The position numbers and the translations under genes were made by a program. The notes beneath the pieces were generated by a model. It did no database searches and was not told the origin of the DNA. It saw nothing but the letters and a program-made list of their open reading frames with translations. This document shows positions 12,175 to 12,303 of a stretch of 12,303 nt of DNA, one piece after another; within the stretch, counting starts at the first letter, position 1, and each line of letters opens with the position of its first letter. Source of the stretch: JAKACU01 sp021821185 (lineage in GTDB: Bacteria; Bacillota; Bacilli; Alicyclobacillales; SLC66); the NCBI GenBank assembly GCA_027343965.1, contig DAHWJX010000173.1:1-12303 (forward strand). The letters are read 5' to 3'.

Positions 12175-12303
12175 TCACGGCGTAATCTCGAAGGGGCGAT
12201 GAATGCAAGCAGTGTACGGATTTATGAGGAATTTGATGATTCACCCAAAAAGTGACGTAACTGCATAGGAAAAGAGCCTAATCTTTGGTAGTGTTAAGTT
12301 GCG
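12175..12303. other. Unassigned sequence at the window edge
   Basis: No gene supported. A plus-strand frame ending at 12255 (...IYEEFDDSPKK) is open for only 46 codons and lies antisense to the EAL remnant for half its length. The last 17 bases begin GGTAGTGTTAAG and could be the left end of an insertion sequence that continues beyond the window; this cannot be tested here. Confidence 0.3.

Noticed and set aside
12118..12255. Plus-strand frame ending IYEEFDDSPKK as a possible transposase C-terminus
   Set aside because: Only 46 codons, no transposase motif, half antisense to the EAL remnant.

Overview
The window looks like chromosome of an endospore-forming, aerobic Gram-positive bacterium of the order Bacillales, with moderate GC. 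Pointers are a three-gene GerA-type germinant receptor operon, an RsfA-type prespore regulator, the Bacillota-restricted IDEAL, DUF3055, DUF1292 and YlbF families, and strong AAAGGAGG-like ribosome binding sites with some TTG and GTG starts. The overall style would fit the Alicyclobacillaceae, but no marker here fixes the genus.

Layout. (a) 67-1971, plus strand: a PLP-dependent trans-sulfuration-type enzyme, then superoxide dismutase sodA with its own extended -10 promoter. A strong bidirectional terminator follows. (b) 2023-5261, minus strand: read in the direction of transcription, an isochorismatase-like hydrolase whose nucleophilic cysteine is replaced by serine, clpP, a MidA-family methyltransferase overlapping clpP by ATGA, a possible 28-residue membrane peptide, a 46-residue basic peptide with a near-perfect Shine-Dalgarno site, and rsfA, ending at the terminator shared with sodA. 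(c) 5461-7747: a cluster of small, mostly uncharacterised proteins: an IDEAL-domain protein translationally linked to a DUF3055 protein (plus); a 40-residue membrane peptide and a divergent DUF1292-like protein (minus); then a YlbF-family protein and a His-rich DUF1292 protein (plus), closed by a strong terminator. (d) 7825-11607, minus strand: the germinant receptor operon in order A-B-C, tightly packed (1-nt gap, then ATGA overlap), preceded by a small membrane protein. (e) 12016-12303: a 5'-truncated remnant of an EAL (c-di-GMP phosphodiesterase) domain, then unassigned sequence that may run into an insertion sequence past the window edge.

The ger genes should form one receptor in the inner spore membrane: A and B are membrane subunits and C is a lipoprotein. 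RsfA tunes prespore gene expression in Bacillus, so regions (b) and (d) share a sporulation theme. ClpP and SodA are housekeeping stress-protection proteins. Region (c) has no defined pathway, although YlbF relatives act in RNA processing and developmental control.

I found no CRISPR array, tRNA, rRNA, complete mobile element or defence system, and no obvious new multi-gene system. The most interesting points are small ones: a perfect 10-bp inverted repeat enclosing the gerA ribosome binding site, a perfect inverted repeat inside the clpP promoter, the serine-for-cysteine hydrolase, a DUF3055 gene with no well-placed canonical start codon, and two unreported-looking short proteins with excellent ribosome binding sites.
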